A stretch of DNA of 35,392 bases. Source: Blastococcus sp. GTDB lineage: Bacteria > Actinomycetota > Actinomycetes > Mycobacteriales > Geodermatophilaceae. The stretch lies in contig JAODNN010000138.1 of assembly GCA_025465355.1 (NCBI GenBank), positions 1-35,392 on the forward strand, given 5' to 3'. Below, piece by piece: positions 15,995 through 24,324 of this stretch (the stretch's first letter is position 1; each line of letters starts with the position of its first letter). Below the pieces are notes generated by a model. It saw only the letters and a list, made by a program, of their open reading frames with translations, was not told the origin of the DNA and searched no databases. The position numbers were made by a program, and so were the translations under genes.

Positions 15995-17397
15995 GGCGGC
16001 CACTGGTCGTCGTCGGGGATGCGCTGCTCGACATCGACCTGGTCGGCTCGGCGTCCCGGCTGGCGCCCGATGCCCCGGTGCCCGTCGTCGAGGGGGTCGA
16101 GGCACGGAAGCGCCCCGGCGGCGCCGCGCTGACCGCGGTGCTCGCCGCCGGCTCGACGTCCCGGGAGGTGGTGCTGATCGCCCCGATGGCCCGGGACGAC
16201 GGCGCCGCCCGGCTGCGTGCCCTGCTCGAGGGCCGGGTGCGGCTGGTGCCGGTGCCCGCGGACGGCGGCACCGCGGTCAAGCGCCGGCTGCGGATCGGTG
16301 ACCACTCGGTCGTGCGGATCGACAGTGGCGATGCATCGGTCCGACTCGGTGGTCTCCCCGCGGCGGCCGCGGCCGAGATCCGCAATGCCGCGGCCGTGCT
16401 CGTGTCCGACTACGGGCGGGGGACGACGGCGGCGGCCGACGTCCGGGCCGCGGTCGCGGCAGCGCGTGGTCCGGTGGTGTGGGACCCGCATCCGCGGGGC
16501 GCCGACCCGCTGCCCAGCACCCGGCTGGTCACGCCGAACGGCGCGGAGGCCGCCCGGGTCGCCGCCGCGGCCGGGGTCGGGGTCGCCGGGGAGGGCCTGG
16601 CCGCCGTCGGCGCGCGGGCCGAGGCGTTGATCCGGCACTGGGGCGTGGGTGCGGTGGCGGTGACCCTCGGGTCGCGGGGTGCGCTGCTCTCCTACGGCGA
16701 GGGCGCACCGATGGTGGTGCCGGCCGTGCCGGTCGGCGGCGCGGATCCCTGCGGGGCGGGTGACGCGTTCGCGGCGGCGGCGGCCCTCGCCCTTGCCGAC
16801 GGCGCGGTGACCGGCGAGGCGGTGGCGGCGGCGGTCGCGGCCGCGTCGGCATTCGTGGCCGCGGGGGGTGCGGCGGCCTGGGTCGACGCATCGGTGCCGG
16901 AGCCCGACGCCGACAGGGAGCACAGAGCCGTCAGGGAGCACAGCGGCGAGCAGGGCACCGACGCGCTGCTGGCGCGGGTCCGTGCGAGCGGGGGCACCGT
17001 CGTGGCCACGGGAGGCTGCTTCGACCTGCTTCACCCCGGCCACGTCGCCACCCTCCGGGCGGCGCGCGGGCTGGGCGAGTGCCTGATCGTCTGCATCAAC
17101 TCCGACGAGTCGGTGCGCCGGCTCAAGGGGCCGTCCCGGCCGTTGGTGACCGCGGCCGACCGGGCGCGGGTGCTCGAGGCGCTCGAGTTCGTGGACGCCG
17201 TGGAGGTCTTCGACGAGGACACCCCGGCAGAGGTGCTCGACCGGCTGCGTCCCGACGTCTGGGCCAAGGGTGGTGACTACGCCGGCGCGGACCTGCCCGA
17301 GGCTGCGGTGCTGCGGACCTGGGGTGGGCAGGCGGTCGTGCTGCCCTATCTCGACGGGCACTCCACGAGCGCGCTGGTGCAGCGCTCCCGCCGGTGA
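15991..17397 (+). CDS. hldE: Bifunctional heptose-7-phosphate kinase / heptose-1-phosphate adenylyltransferase HldE
   Basis: The 468-residue protein has the two HldE domains and nearly the usual length (about 477 in E. coli). Residues 1-310 are a PfkB-type sugar kinase, with VVVGDALLDIDLVG, PGGAALTAVLAAG, VSDYGRGT and the ATP/anion-hole motif DPCGAGDAF. Residues about 335-468 are a cytidylyltransferase-like nucleotidyltransferase with GCFDLLHPGH (about 344-353), INSDESVRRLKG and the C-terminal STSALVQR. Together they phosphorylate heptose 7-phosphate at C1 and then form ADP-heptose. The linker (about 310-335) is acidic. GTG start overlaps the gmhA stop. The kinase product is the substrate for the GmhB domain encoded by the first gene of the operon. 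Confidence 0.92.
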   Translation: MRRPLVVVGDALLDIDLVGSASRLAPDAPVPVVEGVEARKRPGGAALTAVLAAGSTSREVVLIAPMARDDGAARLRALLEGRVRLVPVPADGGTAVKRRLRIGDHSVVRIDSGDASVRLGGLPAAAAAEIRNAAAVLVSDYGRGTTAAADVRAAVAAARGPVVWDPHPRGADPLPSTRLVTPNGAEAARVAAAAGVGVAGEGLAAVGARAEALIRHWGVGAVAVTLGSRGALLSYGEGAPMVVPAVPVGGADPCGAGDAFAAAAALALADGAVTGEAVAAAVAAASAFVAAGGAAAWVDASVPEPDADREHRAVREHSGEQGTDALLARVRASGGTVVATGGCFDLLHPGHVATLRAARGLGECLIVCINSDESVRRLKGPSRPLVTAADRARVLEALEFVDAVEVFDEDTPAEVLDRLRPDVWAKGGDYAGADLPEAAVLRTWGGQAVVLPYLDGHSTSALVQRSRR

Positions 17398-18419
17398 CCC
17401 CGGACGGCGGGGTGCCGGTGGCGATGGTGCTGCGGCCCCTGGGACTCGGCGACCTGCTGACCGGTGTGCCGGCGATCCGCGCCGTCCGCGCCGCCGTGCC
17501 CGGCCACCGGCTGGTGCTGGCGACGACGCCGACGCTGGAACCCCTGGCCCGGCTGATCGACGCCGTCGACGAGGTCCTCCCGGCCCGCGAGCTGGAGCCG
17601 CTGGACTGGCCCGGGCCGCCGCCCGAGCTCGCCGTCGACCTGCACGGGAAGGGGCCGGCCTCGCACGTCGTCGTCGCGGCGCTGCGGCCGGGCCGGTTGC
17701 TCACGTTCGACAGCCCGGGCTACCCGGGCCCGCGCTGGTACCCCGACGAGCACGAGGTGCGGCGGTGGTGCCGGCTGGTCACCGAGGGCCTGGGCGTCGC
17801 CGCCGATCCGGATGCCCTCGATCTCGCCGTCCCGGCTGTGACCCCGCCGGTGAGCGGGGCGACCGTGGTGCATCCGGGCGCGGCGTTCCCCGGCCGGCGG
17901 TGGCCACCCGAGCGGTTCGCCGCCGTCGCGCGGCACCTCGCGGCGGGTGGGCACGACGTCCGGATCACCGGCGGACCGGACGAGGTCGAGCTGGCCTCCT
18001 CGGTCGCGGCGGCCGCCGGGCTCGGGCCCGATGCGGTGCTGGCCGGAAGGACGTCGTCCCTCGAGCTGGCCGCCGTGGTGGCCGCGGCGCGGGTGGTGGT
18101 CAGCGGCGACACCGGCGTGGCCCATCTCGCGACGGCCTACCGGCGGCCCTCGGTGGTGCTGTTCGGGCCGGTGTCCCCGCCGCTGTGGGGTCCGCCGCCG
18201 CGGCCACAGCACGTCGTCCTCTGGCACGGAGACGGCACCGGCGACCCCTGGGGGACATCCCTCGACCCTGCCCTCGCGACGATCACCGTCTCCGAGGTCA
18301 TTACTGCTCTTGCCGCCCTCCGGTCCCCGGTCGGCGGAACCCAGACGTCTCCTCGGTCACCCGCGCTTGCGGAGGGCGTCGAACAGGACCGTCTGCAGGT
18401 CCTTGGGGTCGACGGCTGA
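17394..18419 (+). CDS. GT9 heptosyltransferase-like glycosyltransferase (second copy)
   Basis: The 341-residue protein is a second family-9 glycosyltransferase. Seen are LRPLGLGDLLTGVPAIRAVR at the N-terminus, VDLHGKGPASHVV, HPGAAFPGRRWPPERFAAVARHL, ITGGPDEVELA and the donor-site SGDTGVAHLATAYRRPSVVLFGP with the canonical Asp. It differs clearly from the first GT9 of the operon, so they probably add separate sugars. GTG overlaps the hldE stop. The last ~30 residues are low-complexity and are read antisense to the 3' end of the convergent von Willebrand gene, with a 63-base overlap of the coding regions, so the true C-terminus may have been extended by mutation of an earlier stop. Confidence 0.87.
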   Translation: MTPDGGVPVAMVLRPLGLGDLLTGVPAIRAVRAAVPGHRLVLATTPTLEPLARLIDAVDEVLPARELEPLDWPGPPPELAVDLHGKGPASHVVVAALRPGRLLTFDSPGYPGPRWYPDEHEVRRWCRLVTEGLGVAADPDALDLAVPAVTPPVSGATVVHPGAAFPGRRWPPERFAAVARHLAAGGHDVRITGGPDEVELASSVAAAAGLGPDAVLAGRTSSLELAAVVAAARVVVSGDTGVAHLATAYRRPSVVLFGPVSPPLWGPPPRPQHVVLWHGDGTGDPWGTSLDPALATITVSEVITALAALRSPVGGTQTSPRSPALAEGVEQDRLQVLGVDG

Positions 18420-19994
18420 GTACGCGGCCCCGCCGGTGGCCGCGGCGATCTTCTTCAGCGCGGAGAGGTCGGCGTCCGGGCCGAGCCCGATGCCGATCAC
18501 CTTCACCGGGCGGGTCGGGTCCACCTCGGCCTTGAGCTTCGCCGCCAGCGGGGCCAGGCCGATGCTGCCGTCGTCCTCGTCCTTCCCGTCGGTGATGATG
18601 ACGACGCTGCTCACCGATCTCGGGTCGTAGTCCGCCCGCGCTGCTCGCACCGCCGCCAGCGTCGTGTCGTAGAGACCGGTCCCGCCTGGGGAGAGCCGGC
18701 CCGGGAGGCTGTCGAGCTGCTGCCGCAGGGCGTCGCGCTGGGTCTTCCCGTTCACGGCCGCGTCGAGGGCCCTCGTGGGGAGAAGTTCCTTCCAGTCGTC
18801 GGCCCCCTGCATCGTGCGGGCGAACACCCACAGCCCGATGGCCGAGGTGTCCGGGAACAGGGTCAATGCGCTCTTGGCGGCATCGCGGGCCAGCGTCACC
18901 CGGGTGCCGCGTCCCACGGGTGATCTCATCGAGGTCGACACGTCGAAGACGGCGAGCAGCCGGGACGGCGCGGCGAGGCTGGACAGCCGGGTGAACAGTC
19001 CGGCCACGTCCTTCGGGTCCAGGGGCACCGGCTTCGGCGCCGTCGCCTGGATGCCGGTGTCCGGGCCGGCGCCCGCGGGAGCGGCACCGTCATCGGTACG
19101 GAAGCCTGCCGCGCGGACCGCCGTCTTGGCCGCCTGCGAGGTCAGGACCCGGACGACGGCTGCGACGGCGGCCCGTTCACCGCTCGGTGGCGATCCCACC
19201 TTGAACACCGGGTAGTCCAGCATCGGGGATCCGTCGCTCGGATAGACGGGGGTCAGCGTCGGGTGCGGGTTGCCCTTGTCGGTCGTGAAGACCTCCTGCT
19301 CGCTGACGGGGACCAGCGGTGCGTTTTCGTCGCCCTTCGCGCCCGCGGCGAGCGCCTCTTCCGGCGCGGGCCCGGCGGCCCGGGTGGCCGCCAGCACGGC
19401 CTGGACGACGGCGTTGTCGGCGTCCGCCCCGCCCCCGAGGGATGCGCGCACCGCGGCCAGGGCGGCGAGCCCCTCGGCGCTGCCCGCGAGGTCGGGCACC
19501 GCGACCGGGTGGTCGGCGGTCAGCGCCGCCGCCCACGCGGGCGGCGTGTGCGCCCAGCCCAGCTTGTCGACGGCTGCCCGGCTGGTCGCGAGGACGACGG
19601 GAGAGGTTGCCATGGAGCCCGCGCTGTCGAGGGCGGTCTTCGGGGTACGCGCGGCCCAGAGCGAGGAATCGGGCACCCAGATGCGGGGCAGTGCCGCGGC
19701 GTCCAGAGCGCCGAGATCGGCGACGGTCTGCAGGGGTTCGCGGGCCGAGACCCGGGCAACGGCGCAGCCGCCGTCGGCCAGGGGGATCGGTGCCGCGAGC
19801 AGGTGGGTGGTCAGGTCGCCGAGCTCAGGGGCGACCGTGACGGTCACCGTCTGCCGGGTCTCGCATGCTCCGCCGGAGCCCGCGAGCCACCAGATCCCGC
19901 CCCCTGCGAGCAGCGCGACGACGATGCCGGCGGCGATCAGGACGGGTGGCGTCGGACGGCGGCGCCGGGCTGTGGGATCGACGTGGCGGCCCAT
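18357..19994 (-). CDS. Membrane-anchored substrate-binding plus von Willebrand A fusion protein
   Basis: The 545-residue protein has a basic N-terminus, one membrane helix (about 17-40) and a long extracellular part. Residues about 45-310 resemble the extracellular solute-binding fold, with TVTVAPELGDLTTHLL, PRIWVPDSSLW and LTADHPVAVPDLAGSAEGL. Residues about 340-545 are a von Willebrand A domain with a metal-ion site visible as DVSTSM, then TGLYDTTLAAVRAAR and VVIITDGKDEDDG. Such proteins are common and poorly characterised in actinobacteria; proposed roles include adhesion or periplasmic complex assembly. It is convergent with the heptose operon and overlaps its last gene by 63 bases, so antisense transcription is likely. 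Function unknown. Confidence 0.82.
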   Translation of the reverse strand: MGRHVDPTARRRRPTPPVLIAAGIVVALLAGGGIWWLAGSGGACETRQTVTVTVAPELGDLTTHLLAAPIPLADGGCAVARVSAREPLQTVADLGALDAAALPRIWVPDSSLWAARTPKTALDSAGSMATSPVVLATSRAAVDKLGWAHTPPAWAAALTADHPVAVPDLAGSAEGLAALAAVRASLGGGADADNAVVQAVLAATRAAGPAPEEALAAGAKGDENAPLVPVSEQEVFTTDKGNPHPTLTPVYPSDGSPMLDYPVFKVGSPPSGERAAVAAVVRVLTSQAAKTAVRAAGFRTDDGAAPAGAGPDTGIQATAPKPVPLDPKDVAGLFTRLSSLAAPSRLLAVFDVSTSMRSPVGRGTRVTLARDAAKSALTLFPDTSAIGLWVFARTMQGADDWKELLPTRALDAAVNGKTQRDALRQQLDSLPGRLSPGGTGLYDTTLAAVRAARADYDPRSVSSVVIITDGKDEDDGSIGLAPLAAKLKAEVDPTRPVKVIGIGLGPDADLSALKKIAAATGGAAYSAVDPKDLQTVLFDALRKRG

Positions 19995-20090
19995 GCTCGC
20001 TCTCTGCTCGGACTCGGGGGACGTGCGGTTCCCCCGAACCCGCGGCCACAGCGTAGGGGGCTCGGCAACAGGCCCTGATCGGGGCTTCTG

Positions 20091-21086
20091 TCAGCCCGCC
20101 CGGACCGCGCCGGCCCGGAGCTGCGCGGCGAACCATGCCACCGTCCGGCGCAGGCCCTCCTCGGAGGGCACCGACGGCGCCCAGCCGAGCAACTGCTCGG
20201 CGCGGGTGCTGTCCGGACGGCGCACCTTCGGGTCGTCCACCGGGAGATCGATGAACTCGATGGCGGACCGCGAGCCGGTGAGCTCGACGATCCACTCGGC
20301 CAGCCGCAGCATCGACAGCTCGTCCGGGTTGCCGATGTTCACGGGCCCGGCGTGCGGGGAGAAGGCCATCGCGAGGATGCCCCGGACGGTGTCGTCGACG
20401 AAGCAGATCGACCGGGTCTGCGAGCCGTCGCCGGCCACGGTGAGCGGCCGGCCGGAGAGCGCCTGGCCGATGAACGCCGGGATGGCGCGGCCGTCGTCGG
20501 CCCGCATGCGCGGCCCATAGGTGTTGAAGATCCGCACGATGCCGGTGTCGGTGCCCCTCGACGTCCGGTAGGCGGTGGTCAGGGCCTCGCTGAACCGCTT
20601 CGCCTCGTCGTAGACGCCGCGGGGACCGACCGGGTTGACGTTGCCCCAGTAGTCCTCGCGCTGGGGGTGCTGGAGCGGGTCCCCGTAGACCTCCGACGTC
20701 GATGCCAGCACGTACCGGGCGCCCTTCTCGTGGGCCATCCCCAGCGTGTGCAGGGTGCCGAGGCTGCCCACCTTGAGGGTCTCGATGGGCATCCTGAGGT
20801 AGTCCAGCGGGCTGGCCGGTGAGGCGAAGTGCAGTACGAGGTCGACCGGGCCGGGCACGTGCACGTAATCGGTGATGTCGCAGCGGAGCAGCCGGAACCC
20901 CGGGCGCTCCATCAGGTGGCGGACGTTCTCCGGACTGCCGGTGAGGAAGTTGTCCAGGCAGACGACCTCGACGGAACGGTCGAGCAGGTGTTCGCACAGG
21001 TGCGAACCCAGGAAGCCCGCACCCCCGGTCACGACCGCTCGCCGTATCGTCCTGACCCCACGCGCCGGACCTGTCCGTACCGCCAT
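20091..21086 (-). CDS. UDP-glucuronate decarboxylase-like NAD-dependent epimerase (UDP-xylose synthase)
   Basis: The 331-residue protein is an extended short-chain dehydrogenase. The Rossmann loop VVTGGAGFLGSHL is near residue 20, followed by LHFASPASPLDYL, ASTSEVYGDP with the catalytic Ser/Thr, and GVYDEAKRFSEAL with the YxxxK catalytic pair. EDYWGNVNPVGPRG is characteristic of UDP-glucuronate decarboxylases, which make UDP-xylose. ATG at 21086 was chosen because the upstream extension is Arg-rich and unlike the family; GGAG-type purines precede it on the minus strand. Its nearness to the heptose operon suggests a supply of UDP-xylose to the same glycan, but it is on the other strand and separated by another gene. 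Confidence 0.85.
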   Translation of the reverse strand: MAVRTGPARGVRTIRRAVVTGGAGFLGSHLCEHLLDRSVEVVCLDNFLTGSPENVRHLMERPGFRLLRCDITDYVHVPGPVDLVLHFASPASPLDYLRMPIETLKVGSLGTLHTLGMAHEKGARYVLASTSEVYGDPLQHPQREDYWGNVNPVGPRGVYDEAKRFSEALTTAYRTSRGTDTGIVRIFNTYGPRMRADDGRAIPAFIGQALSGRPLTVAGDGSQTRSICFVDDTVRGILAMAFSPHAGPVNIGNPDELSMLRLAEWIVELTGSRSAIEFIDLPVDDPKVRRPDSTRAEQLLGWAPSVPSEEGLRRTVAWFAAQLRAGAVRAG

Positions 21087-21177
21087 CGCGTGCTCCTCCG
21101 CCGGGACCGACCGGGAACCAGCCTGTGTTCGGGCGCTGCCACCCGGAGCGCTCCTACCCGGCAGTTCCCGGCGCATA

Positions 21178-21193
21178 CTTCGGCGCCGAAGTG
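21178..21193. promoter_or_regulatory. 16-base perfect palindrome upstream of the UDP-xylose synthase gene
   Basis: ACTTCGGCGCCGAAGT is a perfect palindrome about 92 bases upstream of the minus-strand start at 21086, and just beyond the 3' end of the DUF2630 gene. It could be an operator or a small bidirectional hairpin. No regulator is assigned. Confidence 0.4.
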
Positions 21194-21230
21194 GCTCGCG
21201 ATCCCGCCGCACGGCCCGGCGGCGCCGTCG

Positions 21231-21464
21231 TCACTGCAGGTAGTGCTCCACCTGGGGCTCGGGACGCGCCGCGGCCGCGTCGGGGTTCTCGCCGTACTGG
21301 CTCTTCGCGCGGCGCTGGCGCAGCAGGTCCCAGCACTGGTCCAGGTGCGTCTCCAGCTCGGTCATCCGTGAGCGCTGGGCGTCGGTGTGGTCGGTGCCCT
21401 CGCGGAGCTGGTGCTCCTCCTCGACCAGGCTGTGGATGCGGCTCAGAATGTCGTTCTCGTCCAT
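21231..21464 (-). CDS. DUF2630 family protein
   Basis: The 77-residue product matches the small actinobacterial DUF2630 family: an N-terminal helix DENDILSRIHSLVEEEHQLR, a middle TELETHLDQCWDLLRQRRA and the acidic, Pro-containing end with VEHYLQ. The coiled-coil-like composition suggests an oligomer or protein-binding partner. The function of the family is unknown. The longer in-frame extension upstream is Arg-rich and unlike the family, so I start at 21464. It is divergent from the MFS transporter gene. Confidence 0.82.
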   Translation of the reverse strand: MDENDILSRIHSLVEEEHQLREGTDHTDAQRSRMTELETHLDQCWDLLRQRRAKSQYGENPDAAAARPEPQVEHYLQ

Positions 21465-21612
21465 GCCGGACACCCTGCCCTCGGAGGCGGCCCGGAAACA
21501 GGGGGAACGGTCAGCCTTCGCTCCCGGAGCGCGGTCCTGCCGAGCGGCGGGACGACGGTCTCCGCACGTAAGGTTGTTGCGGGGCAACTATTTCTGTCGG
21601 TGGGGGGCCTCC

Positions 21613-23346
21613 TTGACGCTGGACACCACACCTCCGGAGAAGGCCGCGCCGGTCGACCTCGGCAGCAAGACGCGCTGGGACAGGGACCATCCGAGCTACA
21701 AGTGGGTCGCCCTGTCGAACACCACGCTCGGCACGCTGATGGCGACGATCAACGCCTCGATCGTGATCATCAGCCTTCCGGCGATCTTCCGCGGGATCGG
21801 CATCGACCCGCTGCAGCAGGGCAACGTCGGTTATCTGCTGTGGATGATCATGGGGTTCCTGCTGGTCAGCGCGGTGCTGGTGGTCACCTTCGGCCGACTC
21901 GGCGACATGTTCGGCCGCGTCCGCGTCTACACGCTGGGGTTCGTCGTCTTCACTGTCGCCTCGCTCGCGCTCGGGCTCGACCCGCTGTCGGGCGGCGGCG
22001 GCGCGATGTGGCTGATCGTCTGGCGGATCGTTCAAGGCGTGGGCAGCGCCATGCTGTTCGCCAATTCGACGGCGATCCTCACCGACGCTTTCCCGTCCCG
22101 GCAGCGCGGCCTGGCCCTGGGCATCAACCAGGTGTCGGCGCTGGCAGGCAGCTTCCTCGGCCTCATCGTCGGCGGTCTGCTGTCGGAGATCGACTGGCGC
22201 GCGATCTTCTGGGTCAGCGTCCCTATCGGCCTGCTCGGCACCGTCTGGTCCTACCGGTCGCTGCACGAGCTCGGTACCCAGAAGGCCGGTCGGCTGGACT
22301 GGCCGGGAAACCTCACCTTCGCGGTCGGCCTGTCCATCCTGCTGATCGCGATCACGTACGGCATCCAGCCCTACGGCGGACACGCCACCGGCTGGCTCAA
22401 CCCGTGGGTGCTCAGCGGGCTGATCGGCGGCGTGCTGCTGCTGGTGCTGTTCTGCGTGCTCGAGGCGCATACGAGGGACCCGATGTTCGACCTTTCCCTC
22501 TTCCGGATCCGGGCGTTCTCGGCGGGCAACCTGGCCGGCCTGCTGGCCTCGATCAGCCGGGGCGGGCTGCAGTTCATGCTGATCATCTGGCTGCAGGGCA
22601 TCTGGCTGCCCCTGCACGGGTACTCGTTCGAGTCCACGCCCCTGTGGGCCGCGGTGTACCTGCTGCCGCTGACCGTCGGCTTCCTGCTGGCGGGCCCGCT
22701 GTCCGGTGCCTTGTCGGACCGATTCGGCGCCCGCTGGTTCGCGACCGGCGGTCTGCTCCTCACCGCGGTGACCTATGTGGGGTTGTTCCTCATCCCGGTC
22801 GACTTCCCCTACTGGCTGTTCGCACTGATGATCGGGCTCAACGGCGTCGGGTCGGGGCTGTTCGCCGCACCGAACACCGCCGCCATCATGAGCAGCGTGC
22901 CCGCGAGCGAACGCGGGATCGCCTCCGGGATGCGGGGCACCTTCTTCAACTCGGGGACGTCGCTGTCGATCGGCATCTTCTTCTCGCTGATGATCGTCGG
23001 CCTGGCCCGCTCGCTGCCGCAGACGTTGTTGTCAGGGCTGCAGGGTCAGGGCGTGAGCGCGGCCGTCGCCGGCCAGGTGGCGCAGCTGCCCCCGGTGGCC
23101 AGCCTGTTCGCCGCCTTCCTGGGCTACAACCCGATCCTGCGGCTGCTCGGGCCGACGGGTGCGCTCGACCACGTCAGTGGTGCTCAGGCGGCCACGCTGA
23201 CGGGCGGGCAGTTCTTCCCGCAGCTGATATCCGGGCCGTTCCACACCGGCCTGATCGTCGTCTTCAGTGCCGCAGCCGCGATGTCGGTCGTCGGCGCGCT
23301 CGCGTCGCTGCTGCGCGGGGGCCGGTTCGTCCACGGCGAGAGCTGA
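21613..23346 (+). CDS. MFS transporter, DHA2-type drug exporter
   Basis: The 577-residue protein has about fourteen hydrophobic segments, as in the DHA2 (14-TM) drug:H+ antiporter family. Motif A is seen as GRLGDMFGRVR after the second helix and again as GALSDRFGARW; the motif-C type sequence includes NQVSALAGSFLGLIVGG. The start is taken as TTG at 21613; the usual family N-terminus begins near here, and the frame runs on upstream without a better start. The substrate is not predictable. It is divergent from DUF2630, and no adjacent regulator of TetR or MarR type was found. Confidence 0.85.
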   Translation: MTLDTTPPEKAAPVDLGSKTRWDRDHPSYKWVALSNTTLGTLMATINASIVIISLPAIFRGIGIDPLQQGNVGYLLWMIMGFLLVSAVLVVTFGRLGDMFGRVRVYTLGFVVFTVASLALGLDPLSGGGGAMWLIVWRIVQGVGSAMLFANSTAILTDAFPSRQRGLALGINQVSALAGSFLGLIVGGLLSEIDWRAIFWVSVPIGLLGTVWSYRSLHELGTQKAGRLDWPGNLTFAVGLSILLIAITYGIQPYGGHATGWLNPWVLSGLIGGVLLLVLFCVLEAHTRDPMFDLSLFRIRAFSAGNLAGLLASISRGGLQFMLIIWLQGIWLPLHGYSFESTPLWAAVYLLPLTVGFLLAGPLSGALSDRFGARWFATGGLLLTAVTYVGLFLIPVDFPYWLFALMIGLNGVGSGLFAAPNTAAIMSSVPASERGIASGMRGTFFNSGTSLSIGIFFSLMIVGLARSLPQTLLSGLQGQGVSAAVAGQVAQLPPVASLFAAFLGYNPILRLLGPTGALDHVSGAQAATLTGGQFFPQLISGPFHTGLIVVFSAAAAMSVVGALASLLRGGRFVHGES

Positions 23347-23356
23347 GCGTCCTTCG

Positions 23357-23399
23357 GCCCCTGTCTCACCGAAATCGTGAGGGCCCGGCGCTCAGGGGC
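23357..23399. terminator. Bidirectional hairpin between convergent MFS and DUF2267 genes
   Basis: GCCCCTG (23357-23363) pairs with CAGGGGC (23393-23399), and an inner stem CTCAC/GTGAG (23365-23369 and 23377-23381) lies within. It overlaps the stop of the minus-strand gene. No T-run is present on either side. Confidence 0.4.
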
Positions 23400-24177
23400 A
23401 GAGCAGGTCGGCGTAGTCGTCCGGAAGCTCGGTCAGCAGGTCGGCCAGCAGCCGGTCGTCGACGAACTCCACCACGGCCGACAGCACCGGCCGGGCGCGT
23501 TCCCGCGCCTGCGCCGGGTCGGTCTGCAGGCGTTCGCCCAGCACATCGAGGAACTTCTCGACGGTGAGCCGGCGCGGGGCGGTGCGGAGGGCGCGACCGC
23601 GCTCGAGGGGCGCCTTCAGGCCGTCGCCGAGCTGCTCCACCAGTGCGTCGACCTCCTTGTCGGGCAACCGCTCGGCGAGGGCCTCGAGCACCCCCTCGGT
23701 GACCCGTCCCGCCTCCTCGGCGGGCAGCCCGCTGCGCTCGGCGACGAGCCCCACCAGGTCCCGCTCCGCGGTCAGCGGCTGCTGCGGTCGCCACGGCGAG
23801 GCCAACAGGACGGCGAACTCCGCGGGCAGCTGGTCGACGGCGTCCCTGATCTCCTTGTGCGGGACCACCAGCTCCAGCGCGTGCAGCACGACGCCGGCAT
23901 GCGTCCGGGCGGAGTCCGCGTCGCCGTGTTCTCCGCCGGCCACCCGGCGCAGGAACTCGTCGAGGTCGAACGCCTCGGCCGGCCGGTTGCGCAGGACCGC
24001 CCTCGCCGGCACGAACCCGTCCGGCGGCTTCAGCTGCTCGGCCATGTCGGCCGCTTGACCGCCGGACAGGCGCTCGAACAGGGTGCTCAGCACCGCCTTC
24101 GCGGTCGTCTCGGCGGAGCGGCGATCCGCGCGGGCACCCAGCCGGACGCCGGTGAGGAAGCGGTCGAAGGCCTGCAC
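23392..24177 (-). CDS. DUF2267 domain protein, two copies
   Basis: The 261-residue protein holds two related DUF2267 units (about residues 20-125 and 135-255). Each has a helical bundle with a TAKAVLSTLFERLSGGQAADM or GVLEALAERLPDKEVDALVEQLG helix, and a second half containing the FDLDEFLRRVA or LTVEKFLDVLGERL motif. DUF2267 proteins are small, mostly helical proteins of unknown function that are widespread in actinobacteria and sometimes near stress genes. The start is a GTG at 24177 with GGAGA upstream. Confidence 0.8.
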   Translation of the reverse strand: MQAFDRFLTGVRLGARADRRSAETTAKAVLSTLFERLSGGQAADMAEQLKPPDGFVPARAVLRNRPAEAFDLDEFLRRVAGGEHGDADSARTHAGVVLHALELVVPHKEIRDAVDQLPAEFAVLLASPWRPQQPLTAERDLVGLVAERSGLPAEEAGRVTEGVLEALAERLPDKEVDALVEQLGDGLKAPLERGRALRTAPRRLTVEKFLDVLGERLQTDPAQARERARPVLSAVVEFVDDRLLADLLTELPDDYADLLCP

Positions 24178-24324
24178 GGCAGGGTCTCCGTCCTTGGGAG
24201 GGAGAAGGGGTGGCCGTGGCTTCGGCTGGCGTGGCGGTAACCGTCGACAGGCACCTGCGATCGGGTCCGGCCCGCGCCTGGACGCTACGCGCGGCCCCCA
24301 GGGGCGGCAAGCGCTCGGGTCGGG

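Noticed and set aside
15643-17361. Minus-strand frame of 572 codons opposite gmhA and hldE
   Set aside because: HldE and GmhA are clear on the plus strand, and the antisense frame has biased Arg/His/Gln content and no motif.
20091-21086. HldD-type heptose epimerase as identity of the NAD epimerase
   Set aside because: The EDYWGNVNPVGPRG segment and overall pattern match UDP-glucuronate decarboxylase rather than HldD.
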